Source: Pyricularia pennisetigena
Taxonomy: Eukaryota; Ascomycota; Sordariomycetes; Magnaporthales; Pyriculariaceae
Assembly: GCF_004337985.1 (NCBI RefSeq)
Contig: NW_021940918.1
Coordinates: 3,317,014 to 3,381,013 of the forward strand
DNA length: 64,000 nt
Reading direction: 5' to 3'
Shown: in pieces, positions 46,801-57,900 of the stretch
Position numbering within the stretch: position 1 is the stretch's first letter
Layout of the letters: each line of letters starts with the position of its first letter
Program-made: the position numbers and the translations under genes
Notes under the pieces: generated by a model
What the model was told of the DNA's origin: nothing
Databases searched by the model: none
Seen by the model: only the letters and a program-made list of their open reading frames with translations

Positions 46801-47281
46801 CAAGAAGGATGATAAGAAGGACGGCAAGAAGGATGATAAGAAGGACGGCAAGAAGGATGATAAGAAGGACAAAAAGAAGGATGACAAGAAAGACGACAAG
46901 AAACCCGACCCCCAAGCTCCTCCGCCCAAGACGGGCGAGGAATGGACAATTGTCGACTTCACGCGCGACTGCGGCGCACAGAACTCGACATGCAAGGTTT
47001 CATTCTCGGTCGACCGCAAGGATGGATCCAAGCCCGAGGTTTGCAAGTACGAGCAAAAGGGTCCCGAGGGGGCCGTCCCCGAGCAAAAGTGCAGCGACAC
47101 CTTCACTGTCGCCTCGCAGTGGAGTGGTCAATTTGGCCCCGGCGAGGGCTTCTCCACCCTCTCGGTCATCATCAAGAACAAGAGTCTGATTGTTTGGCCC
47201 GCATACAAGGACTCCGAGATTACACCTGGGAAGGCTGTGAAACCGGACAAGTCGTACCCGGTGCACAAGCTGCCTTATTAG
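43868..47281 (+). CDS. Mucin-like secreted surface protein (1,137 aa)
   Basis: Single exon. Residues 1-about 16 are a signal peptide (MRLAFNLALLIAVAYT). Residues 20-about 900 are Pro/Ala/Ser/Thr-rich and probably heavily O-glycosylated, with many N-x-T/S sites. From about 455 to 810, twelve imperfect units of about 25-40 residues each carry a KKPDSEPAP-like core followed by GQNAT-type sequence. Residues about 920-1015 are Lys/Asp-rich with KKDGKKDD repeats. The last about 115 residues form a compact domain with four Cys (DCGAQNSTCK, EVCKYEQ, QKCSDTF) and WSGQFGPGEGFSTLSV, which resembles small secreted fungal proteins. The layout, a secreted head on a long stalk, suggests a wall-associated protein. 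No GPI signal is seen at the carboxy end. Confidence 0.9.
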   Translation: MRLAFNLALLIAVAYTLPIPVLPPSPSPQTDTVAPVAAPPVPSPASPPPAGEANPPITPAAVPSVTGPVTDPQADQVKTAVMPPPGEMKTAVMPPDYAPPADPSIKPQTDESKAASVPLPANNQASTTSNPPAGAVVNPNPGLEGAMTRTVATPPAAGAGTPPVTVPAVATNVKLTGAPESSNSPVQSPPSPPSTPSTPSTPSDTKPTEPESPSPAAVPNSAQPAVGTTPPASSPPADTSPNPDPAAAAPAAGSTSPVSGPQVDTPVAPVPDAAAPAANATATPASTDSATTSAANSTSPAPGESKSANVSQAPAPAPAGDSNPTAVDASTQPANGGNSVATPVGQDSTPTNSGTSGNGSKDGKDEPAKADAGSSNPTGPTLNTEPGAGAGANATAPASGDPAPATSEQPPEGNAVKPEAPTNATAPAAADLAATKDRQDSSQVSAPPAGQNATTPAGDSSAPAVGKKPDSEPASPAGQDAGTPATTSTASTADEKPDSEPAPVSPPGQNTTTPVTGDSTPSATDSTVPTADKKPDSGPAPEPASAPGQNATSLPGDGTPPATDKKPGSEPAPASPASQDGQNATAPTTDSTSSTAKSTADNKPNSEAVPVPEKKPESEPITTTTPSGNSTAPETDPKLDSKPAPSPPTGQDATAPGLDSTASTGDKKLNDGPAASPVDNSVTTPATNNTESATDKKPNGEPASAPTTGENTTTSSGNTTSSATDKKPEVKSEPESPTGQNATASTGENTATEAEKKPDSKPEPASVPDQDGTKSAGNSTASATDSKPASNPESSAEKNGNTTDSTGNSTAPSNGTAPADANPKPTNATSTESGSTNTIPVPVPANGVNSTATSGSGSNATATSGGQLSTSGGGNATSTGTGAADLSGDKPGPSRNGTATAGSDDKKPSDDKKAEDEKKAADKKAEDEKKEAEDKDKLCKENRKWGKNCRRKGRGRGRKEDNKKDDKKDGKKDDKKDGKKDDKKDGKKDDKKDGKKDDKKDKKKDDKKDDKKPDPQAPPPKTGEEWTIVDFTRDCGAQNSTCKVSFSVDRKDGSKPEVCKYEQKGPEGAVPEQKCSDTFTVASQWSGQFGPGEGFSTLSVIIKNKSLIVWPAYKDSEITPGKAVKPDKSYPVHKLPY
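46746..46905 (+). repeat. 24-bp tandem repeat coding KKDGKKDD
   Basis: About five near-identical 24-bp units (AAGGATGATAAGAAGGACGG core) lie inside the surface-protein gene. Copies are nearly identical at the DNA level, unlike the older Pro/Thr repeats upstream, so the array is young and probably varies in length between strains. Confidence 0.92.
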
Positions 47282-48049
47282 ACGGGCACAGACCCAAGCT
47301 AAGTTATTAGAATTTTTTTCTTGACGTTTTAGGTTTCTTTTTTCGTCTCTTCGTTTATTAGGGTTTTAAAGCTTTGTAATGTTTTCTTTTATGGTTTTGA
47401 AGTTCTGGAGTATCATCGTGCCATTTTATTTGGTTGTAGCGGCGTTATTCTATGCTTCTTGCATACGGTTTTCTGGGATATCTTGTTTATTTAACTTTAT
47501 ATTCATGTATATACTTTTTTCGTGTCCTGTTCTAGTCCACACTAGTCTCTTACTAGGGTTTTTTNNNNNNNNNNNNNNNNNNNNNNNNNNNNNNNNNNNN
47601 NNNNNNNNNNNNNNNNNNNNNNNNNNNNNNNNNNNNNTTTTTTTGCTTTCATTCAGTGCCACAGTCGTTTTCAAGAGGAAATTAAAGGAGCCCCCATACT
47701 GTCTAGCTTAGCATTTTGCATCGTCAGCATCTAGCCCCCTGTCTGAGCCATTTGAAACCTTTTTCCGTGTTAGCCTCAAGCATTGACAGGAGTTGATGAA
47801 GATTGTGTCATGTCATGGGGATTGATAGATTGACCCTTGAAGGTCACATTCAAAAACTCACTCTACGGTGGGATTTCGTATATACAGGCATTATATACAC
47901 CCAGACTTCAAGCCGGGGGATGGTTAAATTGACAAAAGCTTCAAAATTAGGAAAGTCTCAACAAGCACGCTCAACAACACAATATGCAATCCTTTGCGAG
48001 CTCAACTCAAGCAATCTTCAAACAGCAAGCAGACACACACACACACCCT
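47282..48049. other. Intergenic region with assembly gap
   Basis: Contains the T-rich 3' region of the surface-protein gene and an N run at 47565-47637 flanked by T runs. No gene recognised. Confidence 0.7.
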
Positions 48050-49108
48050 CTAGCTGACAAAGGACAGCGCACGCTTCTTGTTCTCACCGAATGAGACGTA
48101 ACCCACGTGGAGAGCAGGACTGCCCGGAGCAGCCGGAGCGGGTGCTGGCGGAGCAGGAGCAGGAGCAGGAGCAGGCGCGGCGGGGGCAGGCGGCGCCGGT
48201 GCCGGTGCCGGGGCGGGCGCGGCGGGCGCAGCAGGCTGAGCTGTGCCATTGGCCCGGTCAAGGATGAACTTTACGGCGGCATCGCCGTACTTCTGCACAT
48301 ATGTGACGTGGATGTCGAGGCTCTTGCCGCTATCGCAGAACAGATCATCCGCGTCGCAGTAGGACACCATACGGCTGACCATGTCGCCACAGCCCGAGAT
48401 GTTCTTACGGGGGAAGACCTATTTCAAGGGGAAGGATTTCCCGTCAGCCGTCCTGCGTCGGGTCGTCGGTATCTGGAGGTGGGCGTGTTTGGATTACTTA
48501 CACCGTCCTTTGTAGAGTTGCCCTGGTTGAACGCCGCTCCCTTGACGCGCGATGGGTCGCCCATCAGGACGACGGCGACGACTGTTGGTTGTTGTGTCAG
48601 CAACACATTGGTTCTATCAGAATGACATCAGACAGACGACAAAAAGGGCAACCAACGTACCCTTGCTAGAAAACTCTGGCACCAAAGCCTGAGTCTCGAC
48701 GAACGGGGTCGACTCGCTCGTGCCGCAGATGGCGTCGGCCGACACCTGGGCGCCCTGCGAGTAGCCCATGATGGCGATCTTTGACTGCGGGCAGCGGGTG
48801 GCGTAGTCGATGATGGCCGTCAGCATGGCCTGGGTGCCGTTCTGCTCCGACGTGGTGTAGTTGTTAAGCGTGGCCGGGTACACGAGCGGCTCAAAGTCCG
48901 ACCCTGGCAGCGCCGCCACCACGTCCTTGGCCACCTTGGCGATGAAGCCCGCTCCGGGCGCCTCGAGGCTGCCGCGCGCCGCGATCATGTGCAGGCTTGT
49001 CGCGCAGTCTCCCCGCTCCGGCGCCGCCGGCGCCTGCGCCGTCGTCAGCCCTAGGAGCACGCAGCATGCTGCGACTGTTGCCTGACGGGAGGTCCAAGTG
49101 GATCGCAT
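48050..49108 (-). CDS. Family 5 carbohydrate esterase (cutinase / acetylxylan esterase type), 298 aa
   Basis: Exons 49108-48661, 48581-48502 and 48418-48050 (448+80+369 nt). Residues 1-about 25 are a signal peptide. The serine-hydrolase nucleophile is in GYSQG (Ser about 117); GDPSR lies in exon 2; the Asp-His pair is in CDADDLFCD and LDIHVTY (Asp about 201, His about 213). Cys residues fit the family's disulphides. The second junction gives KDGVFPRKN, the usual CE5 continuation, and supports the splice. After the catalytic domain (about residue 235) comes a Pro/Ala-rich tail of about 40 residues and a short closing segment. It is probably secreted and acts on cutin-like or acetylated plant polymers; cutinase versus acetylxylan esterase cannot be settled by eye. 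Confidence 0.92.
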
Positions 49109-50310
49109 TTTCTTTTTTTTTCGGTTTCGGTGTCGTGGCTTTTTCTTGTGTTTTCTATAATGTGATTGTGTCTTTTTGTTTATTTATTGGATCGTCTATT
49201 TGGTTCTTGTGTGATGCTGTCCTGATTTTTCTGATGTGATTTCTTTTTTCTACAACGAAATCCAAAGACAGCAGCAGTACATCTTTTTATAAGAAACTCC
49301 TCCATCCCCGAAACATCAGCCCCTGCCGAGGTTGTCGTGATGAGAGAAGGGGGGCGAGTTGGGCTCTCGCGGACGACGTTTTGGCTCGAAACAGAAATCA
49401 TTGCGACCCAAAGCTCTCTGCACCTAACTAGTTGTTTCACTGTTTTTTTTCCCTCCTTCCATAGACTTTGCAGGTTAGGAACCTGGGACGCCAAACAAAC
49501 AAACTAAGTTCCCCGCGCTCAACACAACAAGCAGCAAATAACCGATGAACGAGCCCGAGCATCTGGGCGGCAGGGAGTTTCATCAAACAGCCGCCCTATC
49601 ATGAGAAACCGTCTGATTCTGGAATCAGCCGTGGGAAAATCAGAGGCCCTGCTGGTGCCAGATTGAAAAGGGCCGGCCCCCATTGCTTAGGTCGGCTGCA
49701 CGCCTATTTCGACGTCGCTCTGTGAAAGGTGGTGGCGTGCGGAAAGGGGAGCTCCCGGCCTAATTGGACGTCCGTCTGTTCTTTTTTTTTTTCTCTTTCT
49801 TTTTCTTGCTCCAAAATTATATATATTTTGTGTACGTACTCCGTACTACTTGATTGCCACGGCCTTTGTTACCCTAGCGTGCAGATTTACTAAATATAAA
49901 AATAGGGATTCGGTCTCAGAACGATAGCATCATGCCGATCTTTTGGCCCCTCTTCCTCATCTGATATTACGATGCTTGTACCATGCGATCTCTGCATGCG
50001 AAAAGAAAAGTAAAATCAGATCTTAGCTTGTTTGGAGAGTCATGGTAGATTGGACTAAGCTTTAGAGTTTCTTTTGCTTCCGCACTACGTAGTAGATCTT
50101 GTTTGTTCTTCATTTTGTTTCTCAGGGTTATATATTACCTGGCCGCCTTGGCTGTGCCACTTTTGGCACGACGTACTCAAATTATCAGAGTTCTGTTCAT
50201 CCCGAAAATGTTAATGTTCCCCATTCCTAAAGGCTTGGCGGATCTACAGGAAATGGAATGGACGAGATAAGCCAGATAAGTTGGACATGCATATATTGAG
50301 CTTGAAATAA

Positions 50311-50341
50311 GGTGATCCCGGCGATAATCGCCGGGATCACC
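50311..50341. repeat. Perfect 15-bp inverted repeat with one central base
   Basis: GGTGATCCCGGCGAT, then A, then the exact complement ATCGCCGGGATCACC. GC-rich within an AT-leaning intergenic region. It could be a cruciform or RNA hairpin, a palindromic protein site, or the relic of an inverted element. Confidence 0.97.
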
Positions 50342-50624
50342 AAAGTCAGCTTGATATCGGAAGTGAGACAGTGACGTGCAGCGGCTGCACAGTACCCTTG
50401 ATTTCAGAGTTTTCTCCTGGCCTTGAACGAGAGACAACTGCTGATATAACAGCCAGTGTACTGCAGAATATACGCATATGACTCGTGTTCGCTAAAAATG
50501 AGGACCACAAGTATTTGTCTTCTATAGCCGGGCTGGCCGGTCCTCGATCTGTTGACAGAAGAGCCTGCATAAGGTGTAAAACATCGCAGTGCAATGCAGT
50601 TAAAATCTGCAACTGATCCAGGGT

Positions 50625-51115
50625 TCATCTAAACATCTTTTTTTGTTTGATTGAAGAAGGTAGAACGTAGATAGACATCTGAAGTACAAGGGGGATGATG
50701 CTCCAAGTAGCGTGGCCATGATCCAACCATGGTCCTAGAGATTTGCCCGAGGCAAGATGGTCCACGTCTTCTTCATTCAGGAGCCATGTCTCAATTGAGA
50801 TGCGCATTTCTTCTTGTAAATTTAAAACATGCAAGACGGAAAGCAGGGTCAGGTTCCAGTTTACGCAACTGTTCGCCCGAAAATCCCCTGTTGTCATCTC
50901 GTAGCCTGCGAGTTGTTTCGGCCGAGGATGCGTCTAGAGTAGCAACTTGGGATTCGACCGAGGAGCCTGGTCGGTGTCGAGGCTGATCGGAAACTTGCAG
51001 AGACGAGCGTAAGCCCTAAAATCTGTAGGCCCCTGAATGGTCTGGGTTTGGATGAAAGGTTTCCAGATATTCTCGGGTTCAGGATCATAGCTGAGTTGCG
51101 AGGTTGGACGCGAGC
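50625..51115 (-). pseudogene. Possible broken coding region beside a gap
   Basis: Two minus-strand frames (from the gap edge to 50934, and 50897-50625) are in the same register and separated by one TAG. Together they read about 160 codons, including YDPEPENIWKPFIQT and WLLNEEDVDHLASGKSLGPW. No family is recognised. It could be a pseudogene, a gene whose start is in the gap, or chance. Confidence 0.25.
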
Positions 51116-51142
51116 TTACTTTTTTTTTTTTTTTTTTTTTTT

Positions 51143-51448
51143 NNNNNNNNNNNNNNNNNNNNNNNNNNNNNNNNNNNNNNNNNNNNNNNNNNNNNNNNNN
51201 NNNNNNNNNNNNNNNNNNNNNNNNNNNNNNNNNNNNNNNNNNNNNNNNNNNNNNNNNNNNNNNNNNNNNNNNNNNNNNNNNNNNNNNNNNNNNNNNNNNN
51301 NNNNNNNNNNNNNNNNNNNNNNNNNNNNNNNNNNNNNNNNNNNNNNNNNNNNNNNNNNNNNNNNNNNNNNNNNNNNNNNNNNNNNNNNNNNNNNNNNNNN
51401 NNNNNNNNNNNNNNNNNNNNNNNNNNNNNNNNNNNNNNNNNNNNNNNN
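51143..51448. other. Assembly gap
   Basis: 306 Ns between a poly-T and a poly-A run. The size may be nominal. Confidence 0.98.
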
Positions 51449-51738
51449 AAAAAAAAAAAAAAAAGGAAATTTCTGAACACAAGTTGTCTTGGGAGCACTT
51501 GCGATTTACCGTCTTGGGAATTCCCGAATGTAGAAAGTATTCTTTGAGATGCTCATGAAGAAAATGCGGAGCAAGAGGCATACGCAGAATGACAGAACAT
51601 CGAGAGAACCAAATACAACAACGAAGCAAGCGTTGCTGCCGCAGCATGGCAGCGTAAGCTATGCAAGACAACGCAAGACGTCAATCATCGCGGCGTCGCA
51701 TCCCGAGTGCACGCTGTCATAAACAGGAATTCAAAACG

Positions 51739-54700
51739 TTACGCAATATCGGGAACCCTGCCCTCGACCTCACTGATGGCCGCCAGGTTGTTCTCGCTCA
51801 TCCTGAGTGGCTTGACAGTCTCCACCACACCATCGCCTTGATTTGCCAGGAGCTCAGAGCTTGCGCTGCTAGCTAGCAATGCTACGCACTCCACGACGTC
51901 TTCAGGCTCAAGCAGATGCCACCTCGCAATCGTAACCTTTGTGCTGGGTCCGACGGTTGTGCTGAAAACATGCTCCGTCTTGAGCTCGGGCTCGGTAGCG
52001 CCATCAGCCGTGACAGATAGAGTGTTGAGTGATCGGAACATGTCTTCGTCAGTGAAGTCGTCACCCATGCAGAGAACGAACTCGAGCTTGTTCTTGCCCG
52101 AAGCAACAAGCTCGGCATTGTAGTCGAGAACCAGCCGTTTGGCGATCGCACCCTTGTTGATAAAGGTCGGGCGCACCTCGAGGTTCATCTTGCCAGGCAT
52201 GACCTCGACCTCCCACTTGCGCGCCACCGTAGCCTCCAGTTCCTTGTGGCATTCCCGCGCCAAGCGCTGAGCGAGGTCCTGGTCAACAACTGGGCGGTAG
52301 TGCCATGTGACAGCGCATCGCTTGCGTTCGATGAATGGGCCTATAATTGTTCAGGATCAGCAAACAATGATTCATCCCTGTAGGGGCTCCTTCTCTCGAA
52401 ATCAACAAACCTTCAACCTTGTCGGTATACTTCTGGAAGACAGCGATAACCTCCTCTTGCCAACCCATGTCGAACTTGTCGGCAAGGTTCTCCCACTCAT
52501 CGCTGCCTGGCTTCTTCATAAAGCTGCCATGCTCAGCGCTGAAGCCCAAATTCTGAATATGGCCCAGGTGTGCGGACAAGAAGTCCTGGTCCCTGCCGCT
52601 GATGACCCAAACAGCATTCCGCTCGTCGGCCGCCAGGGCCTTGATTGTTTGTAGGAGGCGCTCGGTGGGCACTGCAGCGCTTGGCTCTCGCACAATCGGC
52701 GTGAGGGTACCATCATAGTCAAACATGAACAACCTCTTGCCGGCCGCTCGGTATGACCTGAGGAGGGTAGCCCGGTCCAGCAGCGGCGTCTTGACCGGGT
52801 TCTGACCGGATCCCAAGACCTGTATCAGCTTGGCAACAACTCCACTAATCCATTCGTGTACCGTCTTGGTCGTGACATGCTCGTAGAGCTTAGTCTGCAT
52901 CTCCTGGCGTTTGTGCGGCGGCATCGTCAATGCCCTGTTGATTTCGTCGGCTACGGCGCTAAAATCCCAGGGGTTGATGTGGATCGCATCCGTCAGACTT
53001 CCAGCTGTGCCCGAAAACTCGGAGAGGATCAATGGACCGTGTGATTCCCGCTGGCAGACGACATATTCCATCGATGTCGTGTTCATGCCGTCTCGCACAC
53101 TCGTGATCAGTCCAATGTCGGCACCTCGAAGCAGGGCAAAGTACTCATCCTGCCCGATGTACTGCGAAAAGTGGCGGACCGGCTCAAACCCAAGGCCACC
53201 ATACATTCCGTTGATCTTGAGCACCAGCTCGTTCACTAAGGTGCTGACCTTGGACTCTTCTTTCTCTTCCTCAATGCTAGTAGGGCTTGTCACCTGGATG
53301 AGCACAACCTTGTCACGCCATTCCGGATAGTTCTCGAGAAACCGCTCGAATGCCTGCAGCTTTTGCGCGACACCGCGGACCGAGTCCAGGCGATCACGTC
53401 CAACAATGAGCTTCCTTCCCTGGGTGGTTTGCGTATGCAGCTGTTGCACCAGCTTGTTAACCGAATCGGACCAAGCCAGCTGCTCCACCTTCTTGGCATC
53501 GATGCCAATGGGGAAAACTCCAACCTCGACGCGCGACCCATAAACGTTGACGCCCCTGGCGTCGGACTTGTAGCCCAGAATCCGGGTGCAGCAGCTGCTA
53601 AAGTGACGTGAATAGCTGTAACTCTGGAAGCCGATCATGTTGGATCCCAGGACACCCTCGAGGACTTCCTTGCGCCTGGGCAGGCAACGGAAGAATTCGC
53701 TCGAGGGAAACGGGGAGTGGAGGAAGAAGGCAATATAGATGTGCGGGGCCCGTTGCCGGAGCATGCTAGGCAGCAGCATCAGGTAGAAGTCGTGAATTAT
53801 AACAATATCTCCCGGCTTGTAGTTCTCGATGATCTTGTTTGCAAACTTCTGGTTCATCCTGTAATAGTCGGCCCATTGCACCCGCTCCTTGCGGCCATCA
53901 TTGGGCTCGTGCTGCTTGTAGTGGAAGAGGTTATAGAGCTCGTGCTCCGCAAACCGCCTCCATCTTGCCTGGTCTTTGAGCGTAATGCCTTCCTCGGTTG
54001 CCTCGTTGCTATCGGACAACCAAACAGCCGAGGTCTTGATCTTTGCGCTGTGCGACAGCTGGCTCTCCAGACGCAGCTGATCCTCGCGAGGAATCCATAA
54101 GCCCTCAGCGTGGGAAGGCGCCGGGGCTGGTGCTTCGCCGTTGACGGGTATCGGTCTCGAGAGAGAGTTCAGTGCCGGGAGGTTTGTCGTCGTCGAGGGG
54201 GGCGTAGCAGGCGGCGAGGGCAGATCGCTAGGCGGTTCGATTTCGCCAGTCCAGGCAACTACCGTATGGCTCCATGGAGTGTTGTCGGAGGAGAGATGGG
54301 CTAGGGAGTCGAAAAGGGCCGATTGGCCTCGGCGCGGGTTCAGGACCTGCGGGGATCATTCAAGCGTTAGTAGAAGCATCACACAAACCATGGGTGCCGG
54401 AGCTGTGAGTGATGGCGCCGGGTGAAGAAAGAATCGGGCGACATACCCAGTCGGCGCCCTTCCTATACTCCAAAGAGTAGGGGATGTTAAAGGTGGCCGA
54501 GATGATGTTGCCGCTGAGCGAGAGGTCAGGGTTCATCGCCCGAATATTCGTCAGCGACTCCTTTCTGCCTCCGAGCTTGAATTGGTTTATCCTCTTGAGG
54601 ACCTCGGGATCGGGGGCGCTGGAGCCAGACGGGCCCAGGCCATCGTCCTCGAGACCCTTGCCGACGGGCGTTGTCATCATGTTCTGGCCACGTCGACTGA

Positions 54701-54986
54701 AGTAGCCCGTCCCGCCTCCCGACTTGTCGTCAAATTCGAAATCGTGGTACGCGGCAGTGGTGATACCCGGAGTTACGGGCACTTCCTCTTGCAAACCGGT
54801 CGATGGTAGGTCTGGTGATAACGAAGTTGAGTCTGCTAGTTTCAAAGCTCTTTTGGCTTCGTTGTCCGTGCCATGACTGCTATTGGTACCGCCGTTGCCC
54901 GCTTGGTGGGGTTGCTGAGCCTGGGCTCCTAGATCGGACGGCGCCGACGCTGCATCCTGCGACATGGTGGGCAGCGAGTCAAGCAC
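51739..54986 (-). CDS. Trehalose-6-phosphate phosphatase / synthase-complex subunit (Tps2 or Tps3/Tsl1 class), 1,025 aa
   Basis: Exons 54986-54447, 54346-52411 and 52340-51739; splice sites keep frame (540+1936+602 nt). Residues 1-about 150 are a low-complexity extension. A GT20 synthase-like domain spans about 155-690: FFLHSPFPSSE is kept, but HDFYLMLLPSML and GRDRLDSVRG differ from the usual HDYHLMLLP and RLDYIKG of active synthases, so synthase activity is doubtful. The phosphatase domain (about 715-990) keeps all motifs: FMFDYDGTLTPIV (Asp about 723/725), VWVISGRD, AEHGSF and CMGDDFTDEDMF. It should convert trehalose-6-phosphate to trehalose in the cytoplasm within the Tps complex. The long extension recalls Tps3/Tsl1; the intact phosphatase recalls Tps2. 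A second ATG 21 bp downstream (54965) is an equal start candidate. Confidence 0.93.
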
Positions 54987-57900
54987 GGGCTGACAGCACC
55001 AGTGGGGATGGATAATAACTGCTGCTTTATGCTAAGCACCTCCCAACCTAGTATTCGGCGCAGTTGAGCTAACCTTGTTTTAGTGGGCACAAATGATGAC
55101 GCTTTCAAGTACGAGACGAACGGGTCAAGCAGTTTGGTGTTTGAAGCGATCAAACGACAACCACAGGTAGAGAGCTTGAGAAAATTGGTTGGGGGGGGAT
55201 GCGAGCGAAAAGGCGGTCGAGGGAGAATATTTTGACAAGACAGTGACCAGCAGTAAGTTAGGTAGACAAGGCAACACGGGAAGGAAGCCGGAAAGACACT
55301 CTGCGTGCTGGCGGTCACCTAGTCGTCCTTTTACGTTTCGAGGTTGGCAGTCAAAGGAGGAGCTCACGGAAAGGTGATGAGGTCAGAATTACAGGGATTC
55401 GATTGGCCCTTCCTTGTGCCAGATGCGGTTGCGGCGGAGACAAGCACACAAACAATACGGCAAAATGACACCAAAAAAAAAAGAGTGCGGGAACAAAAGT
55501 AGCGCTTCAAAAGATAGCACAACGCCTTCCGAGTGGCGCCAGCCTGGATATGCATAACCCCCACTTGGAGGAGTTTCTCCAGAGTACAGAAGTGTAGGTG
55601 GTAATTTACTGTATGTATTGTTACTTGCACTCACTCCGCGCGCACATGCATCTCTTACTCACTCACCATTGATGGCCTCCACTCTACTCTGATCGCAGGA
55701 ACTTTTGCTCCCGCCGCTCCAGTTTTGTGCTACACTCTATCCGACAAGCATGCACTTACTGCGGTACAAATAACAAGTAGCGCGGGTCTTTTGCGGCTGT
55801 CTAGACTGGACGATCAGGTCGCATTGCATCAAGCGAGTGACGCTCGCCCACCAACGTGCATGGTTGCTGAACGGTAATCGGTCGGGACTGCTTTTGGTTG
55901 CTCATTCGGGTACTCATTCATTCACTCATCTTCTGCGCAGCACGCTCGTACAGGAAGCAACCCCTTCGGATCCCTGGTTTTGATCCCACGGGTAAGCTGA
56001 ACCCTGAGGCTCAAGGGTGATCAAAGCTCTGTTGGTGAGTTTTATTGCGCTTCACATCTTGGCCTTGTATCTTTGTTGGGATTTATCAAACCAAAAAACA
56101 ACTCAGTTATGTTGACGGTCTTGACAGGTCTACGGTACAGCTAAAACATACAGCAAGTCTGCGCTGGACTAAACTAGGCCGGCATGTTCTGGAGGTGGGG
56201 TTATCCTTGTCAAGCATCACTCACTTTCGCTTCCACTGGGCCCAGTCTCTTGATGGGATGGCACAGGCACCGCATTGCCCGCTACCGTACTCTGTGAGCG
56301 AAGGTACACATATAATGTAGTGCAAGGGAACTATGAGGGTTTTTTTTTGCAAGATGAAGCTGCCCATACAGCCGACATGGCGTCCAATCGCTTTTAAATC
56401 GTGCAACGGGCTTATTAGCGAAATACAAAGGTTACTACAGGGAAAACGTCTTCCTTCGTAAGTGCATTCCTCAACACAAAATATGCCCCGCATAATTGGA
56501 CTTGAGCGTGCGATGGAGGGGTTAAATGACCATCCATGTTATTGACGTAATACCCCTGAGTTTGACTCCAGAGCAGTGGGTCATGGAATGCACGCGCTAC
56601 ACTGCAGCCAGCCAGCCAGCATTTTGGCCGCCCATGAGCTAGCTACCTGTCTCTTTGCAAAAGTGCAGAGGAGCGGTGAATAACATCGACACATTTCTGG
56701 AATAGACCAGAGACACACATCCATAATGGATCCAATGCGCGGCGCTTTTGTTATTCAAAAAAAAAAACCCTATAATCAAACAAATGCCTCTTCATCCGTG
56801 CCTAGATGCTTACGCGAATCTTGTCGCGCTTCTAGTTGTAATCGGTACGATCAAGCATATCAGCCTGAACTTGTCGGACGGCTATCAGGCGCGAGATTCC
56901 GTGTCAACTAATGTCGCTGGATGCATCCATCCTTTTTTTTTCTCTTGCCGACGGCCTTGCAGTTGCAGGTAGATACTTGCATCCTGTACCACGAACGATG
57001 GATGAGGTTGCACGCAAGAAGCATAAAAAATACCGAGTATCATAGTCGCAAAAGCAAAACAAGGCTTGGGGTTCGGCGTGGAAAAAGTACCTACTCTAAA
57101 GGATACCCGATACTAGGTGTCGAGGGCCACGTGTGGGCAACGTGATGCCGGCGGCAACTTTAGGCTCACTGCCTCAACCATAGTACTACTTACTACCTAG
57201 AGAGTATGCTGCCACCGTAGGTTGGCTTGGTTGGCAAGGCTGGCTAATGCGCTTTTGCTCGGTGAAGTGTCTAATATTCATCTTTCTCACCGACCATGCT
57301 TGACTAAGTAAATTTATTCTCTTCGATTACAGTAAGAACTCTTATAGCTGAAGCATTAGCTCATATTTTCGATAATCATACGAGACGGCCTAATAGAGAT
57401 AGAAACATAGCAAGGTCAGCTTTCTCCCAAGGTTGACGTAGATCAGCGAGACCCCAAACACCAGTCGGTAGTTCATCGTGAGCTCATGGTCAACCTCAAC
57501 AACGTCTCGTCTTTGTACAGAAATTCCTGAGCGTCTTCATTTCTTTGTCGACTGCATACAAAACAGTGGTTCTCCTCACACTCACAGTCCTATCCGTCGC
57601 CTGCAGTCGCTACAGAGAAGCGCAGTGTTTTTGTGGCTACAAGAAATATAATTCCTCGATTTTGATCATGGCAAAGCTGTCAACTGTACATAGACGATGG
57701 GCAAAAAAACAGTCTGGTCTAAGAGTCATATAATTTGCGAGAACGAGACTGAGACTTCCATTGGTATCAAATCAGCTCCAGGCATATCAGACGATGACAC
57801 TAAACCATAAAATGTAAGCTGTTTGTTCGTCACAGGCTTCTCGTTTCGGAGTATTCTACCAAACGTTTCTTGTGCCACCTGCTTCCTTGGTACCCATTAA

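Larger units (their letters stand above)
49109..51738. other. Intergenic region with palindrome and gap
   Basis: Upstream of the esterase and downstream of the trehalose gene. Apart from the palindrome at 50311-50341 and the weak minus-strand reading at 50625-51115, nothing is recognised. An N run fills 51143-51448, flanked by poly-T and poly-A. Confidence 0.6.

Noticed and set aside
48107..48625. 172-codon plus-strand frame over the esterase
   Set aside because: Arg/Gly-rich shadow of the Pro/Ala-coding tail of the esterase.
57545..57733. Possible small secreted Cys-containing protein (hydrophobic start, SVACSRYREAQCFCGYKK)
   Set aside because: The frame starts at a TTG; there is no in-frame ATG before the hydrophobic part and no supported upstream exon.
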